In this document: in pieces, positions 58,739 to 62,000 of the stretch | Numbering within the stretch: the stretch's first letter is position 1 | How the letters are laid out: each line of letters opens with the position of its first letter | From: Antedon mediterranea | Lineage: Eukaryota; Echinodermata; Crinoidea; Comatulida; Antedonidae | Direction of reading: 5' to 3' | Assembly: GCF_964355755.1 (NCBI RefSeq) | Contig: NC_092675.1 | Location: 27,738,912 to 27,800,911 of the forward strand | DNA length: 62,000 bases | Program-made: the position numbers and the translations under genes | The notes under the pieces: generated by a model | Databases searched by the model: none | What the model was told of the DNA's origin: nothing | The model's input: the letters and a program-made list of their open reading frames with translations, nothing else

Positions 58739-58982
58739 GAATAACACGTGCCCTTTTTGCCCTGGCGTAAGGAAACATCAATTCAGAACAGAATGTACGG
58801 TAAATCTAATCGTTCAATTTTGCAAAGACATTTTAATAAATACAAAGATTTCCCAACAGAATACTTCACTAATGATCTCTGCTGCTGTGCTGAGAAGGAG
58901 ATTTATCAACGGACTATACAAGCTCCTAACCTTTGGTACAATACAAAAAAAACAGACAAGAGAAATGAATGTAATGATCTGA
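58739..58982 (+). CDS. Exon-like open frame of unknown function, doubtful
   Basis: After TTCTTTACAG the frame reads NNTCPFCPGVRKHQFRTEC and NTSLMISAAVLRRRFINGLY to a stop at 58982. It has four Cys in the first 30 residues and a Lys/Arg-rich end. A second overlapping frame (58748-58990) is also open, so coding status is uncertain. If real it is a terminal exon. The family is not recognised; a secreted Cys-rich domain is only a guess. Confidence 0.3.
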
Positions 58983-59305
58983 AATTTTGACTCGCTCTAT
59001 ATCTAATGAATTACAAACTATTGATTAAATGTATACTTACTGATTATTCTGCAAAACGAATTATGTTCTAGGCCAGGCACTTAACCTTTTCACGAGAATG
59101 TTTTAACTAGTGATGCATTCATTTTCCGGTGTTGAGGTGAAGTTTATTATTGACAACTATCTTTTGTACTTCATATCTGTATACCATTACCATCGTCATC
59201 TGACCATTTTAATGCTTCATTGGTAAATGAATTGATAGTATATCTTACTATCACCGTCATCATCCAGTTCTTTTCACGGATTCGATCTTGCCATGGAAGA
59301 AATAT

Positions 59306-59741
59306 ATTTCCTCCATTCCCTCGTCATTGGCACATACTCATACCTTTATCTCAACCTCACTTTCAGGTTCTCTACCATACATCAACATCATCACAATAGT
59401 TTAACCATCATAATACTCTCATATTTCTTGTGATTGATTTAGGTAAAGTTTACTAATCAAATCTAAAGATAACCAAATGAATAAGACACAAAAATATATC
59501 AATATGATCTATTTCAATTTAAAATACATTTACACTTTATATAATCACCACATTCATAAAAGTAAAACACGTATTATGTACTGACTATGTCAGTTTTATA
59601 CTAAGTAGCCAAATATTTCCTCCATTCCCTCGTCATTGGCACATACTCATACATTTATCTCAACCTCACTTTCAGGTCCTCTACCGTACATCAACATCAT
59701 CACAATAGTTTAACCATCATAATACTCTCATATTTCTTGTG
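59306..59741. repeat. Duplicated block A-B-A'
   Basis: Block A (59306-59431, TTTCCTCCATTCCCTCGTCA ... ATATTTCTTGTG) recurs as A' at 59614-59741 with about 97% identity by eye. Between them is block B (59436-59612), which recurs at 60368-60533. Confidence 0.9.
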
Positions 59742-60367
59742 CATTATAATATGTTACCATCTACCTTATTGTTTACTGTAGTGTCATAAGTGTATGTATA
59801 CGGTTTGACGAAATATTTCCCAACATAAGTCTACATAGTGTAATTATAAATGGAAAGGCAAGCAACAATTTTAATTAAATGATACTATTACTGATGCATT
59901 ATAACTTTCCTTTAGGCATAATTTACGCTAGATATGTTCATATTGTTCACGGACATTTCCATTTAAAAGGTATGTACACCTCTGTGTTATGTTCTTTGGA
60001 ACCAAATTACATAACAGCCTTACATAATGGATAAACTACAATTTAAATTTTCCCTCTAGCCTACAACGTATATCTCCAAACAATCAGCTTAAGCTCCAAA
60101 AGATTTACTGAAAGAAACGCTATTGATTTGCCATCGATTGAATAATACGGACAGTGTAAGCGGCTTCACCGTGGGATTTGCTATACATAAAAAGTTAATC
60201 AATTTAATTAATATACTACAATTCGGGTAGTGCTTTTTGTATGGCGTTATGTTGACTAACACACAATTAAACACATACACCGTATATATTTTAGTAAGGT
60301 GTCTGGCATAAGGTGCTTTAATATATTCATCTGTTGGGAAATTAATAAATAAATAAATAATAATTAT

Positions 60368-60533
60368 GATTTAGGTAAAGTTTACAAATCAAATCTAAAG
60401 ATAACCAAATGAATAATACACAAAAATATATCAATATGATCTATTTAAATTTAAAATACATTTACACTACCATCATTCATAAAAGTACAACACGTATTAT
60501 GCACTGATTATGTCAGCTTTATACTAAGTAGCC
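60368..60533. repeat. Second copy of block B
   Basis: GATTTAGGTAAAGTTTAC through TTTATACTAAGTAGCCA matches 59436-59612 with small differences. It lies about 630 bp downstream of A', so the tandem A-B duplication has been interrupted by unrelated DNA. (AATA)n precedes it. Confidence 0.9.
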
Positions 60534-61841
60534 ACACTTTTATAACGCCGACCGTCACTTTAATACCATTTTCTTATGTTTTAATCATTTTTTAGTTTTA
60601 AATTTTAGTATTTTTTGGGGATTTTTGTTTAAAAGTATGAATATTTATTGTCAAACGAAAGTCAGATTTCAAGATGGACCACCAAAATATCACTTTATCG
60701 ACGGATGATTATTTGTGACACCTGTCTGATGACAGAATGTGTAGCTGTCTATTTTGTGGGCTTAGAATATTAATACTGTCAAGTTATGTTCTGTGTTAAT
60801 TTTAACGGGGTGTAATTACCACGATGTAACCTTAGTTTTTACTGATGTTTTAACGATATCTTAATATTATACCAATAATGGCCAAAAATACAAAGTCATT
60901 GGTTTTAAAAGGTCAATTGCTATATGAAAAATAAACTTACAAAAGTATATTCATGATAATCGAGTGTTATTAATGAGTCCTAATTCCAATCATCAGTAAT
61001 CACCGTTACCCATGGCAACACATAAGGCATGGTTTGAAAGTATAGTTAGATTATTGGAAGGATATTGGCATGTTAATTGCTTGGTTTCTGAAGTAACCAT
61101 GGTATTTTAAATGTATACTAAAAATTAAAATACGCATGTTTTATGGGCGTTTATTATTGTATGTAGCCTATCCTTTACAATGGCTGTACTTTTTAACTAT
61201 TATAATGGATAGAAATGTCTAACATAATAAAACAAACACAATATGTATGTAATAAATTAATGTATAGGCCTAAGCATGTAGGCCTATTATATGATAACAT
61301 AAGTAGATTGTTATTGTCAGTCACACTACAATTATTAGGCCTAAAACAGATGCTACGACACGTTCAAGGAGCGTTAACAATGTTACGGTCGTTTTTGTAC
61401 TGTACGGGCACGCGAACTTGATATTGTCACTGACGACGATATGCCTACCTATAAACATTATAGGCTAACTGTTAAAATTCCGGTTAATACTCACAAACAA
61501 TGTGCTATTCCTATCCACAACAATCTGTTGAAACCAAACGTCCATGTTAATTGTCAATAATAGCGCCAGTTGTGGTCTTCTGTTTAACAATCGTTTTAAC
61601 TAGTTTTAAATTACGTTACTTCAAACGTTATAAAATAGCGCCCTCTAACGGCAAATCTTATTGGCTATTTCCTGAAATTGGTTCCGCCTCTCAAGAAAAC
61701 TCAAAGAATTTTCTTTTTGCTTTCACAAGTTGGAAAGCTATGACAAACATTAAGTCTTGAATCATGTCACTAAACTGTTATCATCCAAGAGCCTTTTCTC
61801 TGCTGTGATTTGACATCTGTCTGTGCACATCTCCAAGCCTA
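60534..61841. other. Intergenic stretch, no gene seen
   Basis: Unique AT-rich sequence. Three TAGGCCTA palindromes lie within about 75 bp at 61264-61342. No coding signal. Confidence 0.4.
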
Positions 61842-62000
61842 AAGCTTGGTTCCCACTTGCGACGCAACGTAACGCAACCTACTTTACGCAACATCAGCAA
61901 ATGCCCTTCCAATAATTTTATTTTCCCCCGCCTGCGTGAAATCAAACCTGCGATTTTTGCAGCACTGTTGCGTCGTCGGTTCCCATTTGTGATTACGCAA
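61842..62000. mobile_element. GGTTCCCACTAG-family MITE, cut by the window end
   Basis: It starts AAGCTTGGTTCCCACTTGCG and carries CGCCTGCGTGAAATCAAACC, then GCGTCGTCGGTTCCCA, in inverted order relative to the copies at 52.9 and 56.5 kb. By comparison, about 30-40 bp should lie beyond the window. Confidence 0.85.

Overview
The window looks like nuclear DNA from an animal, most likely a marine invertebrate deuterostome (an echinoderm would fit; this is inference from gene type and repeat content, not from a database match). It is AT-rich, and its coding sequence is split into small exons with GT..AG junctions. The intergenic and intronic DNA is packed with short inverted repeats, MITE-like elements, a tRNA-derived repeat and a Penelope-like retroelement fragment. 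There is no bacterial-style gene organisation.

Two genes can be assembled with consistent splice phases. On the plus strand, about 15.98-21.35 kb, three coding exons make a 316-residue rhodopsin-like (class A) GPCR. It has an unusually short second extracellular loop and lacks the conserved disulfide. On the minus strand, 43.2 down to 24.8 kb, 22 coding exons make a 1071-residue adhesion GPCR. Its order is signal peptide, EGF-like segment, pentraxin/LamG domain, hormone-receptor motif, GAIN domain, GPS, seven transmembrane helices and a Ser-rich basic tail ending in a possible PDZ ligand. All 21 introns keep phase. The GPS has lost the His-Leu-Thr/Ser cleavage triad, so the receptor is predicted not to self-cleave. 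The two genes converge: their stop codons at 21.35 and 24.81 kb face each other across 3.5 kb that holds a 200-bp palindrome and a 414-bp MITE.

Region by region: 0-15.4 kb has no recognisable gene but holds a 131-bp tandem duplication, CRE-bearing MITEs, a tRNA-derived repeat, a Penelope-like element remnant with hammerhead-like cores, and a (TA)n-cored palindrome. 15.4-21.4 kb is the class A GPCR, whose large intron holds a third tRNA-derived copy, a 160-bp tandem array and another MITE. 24.8-43.2 kb is the adhesion GPCR, with a minisatellite split by an insertion, a LINE 3' end and local duplications in its introns. 43.2-62 kb has no confident gene and is mostly unique AT-rich DNA with MITEs, inverted repeats and mosaic duplications. 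The window ends inside a MITE.

The most unusual signals are at the small scale. Four tiny inserts beginning CATGG (three of them perfect hairpins ending CCATG) each sit between exact 7-bp direct repeats. The palindrome TAGGCCTA is several-fold over-represented, and one copy is visible as a 6-bp insertion inside a MITE. Both look like scars or products of DNA transposition that I cannot assign to a described class.
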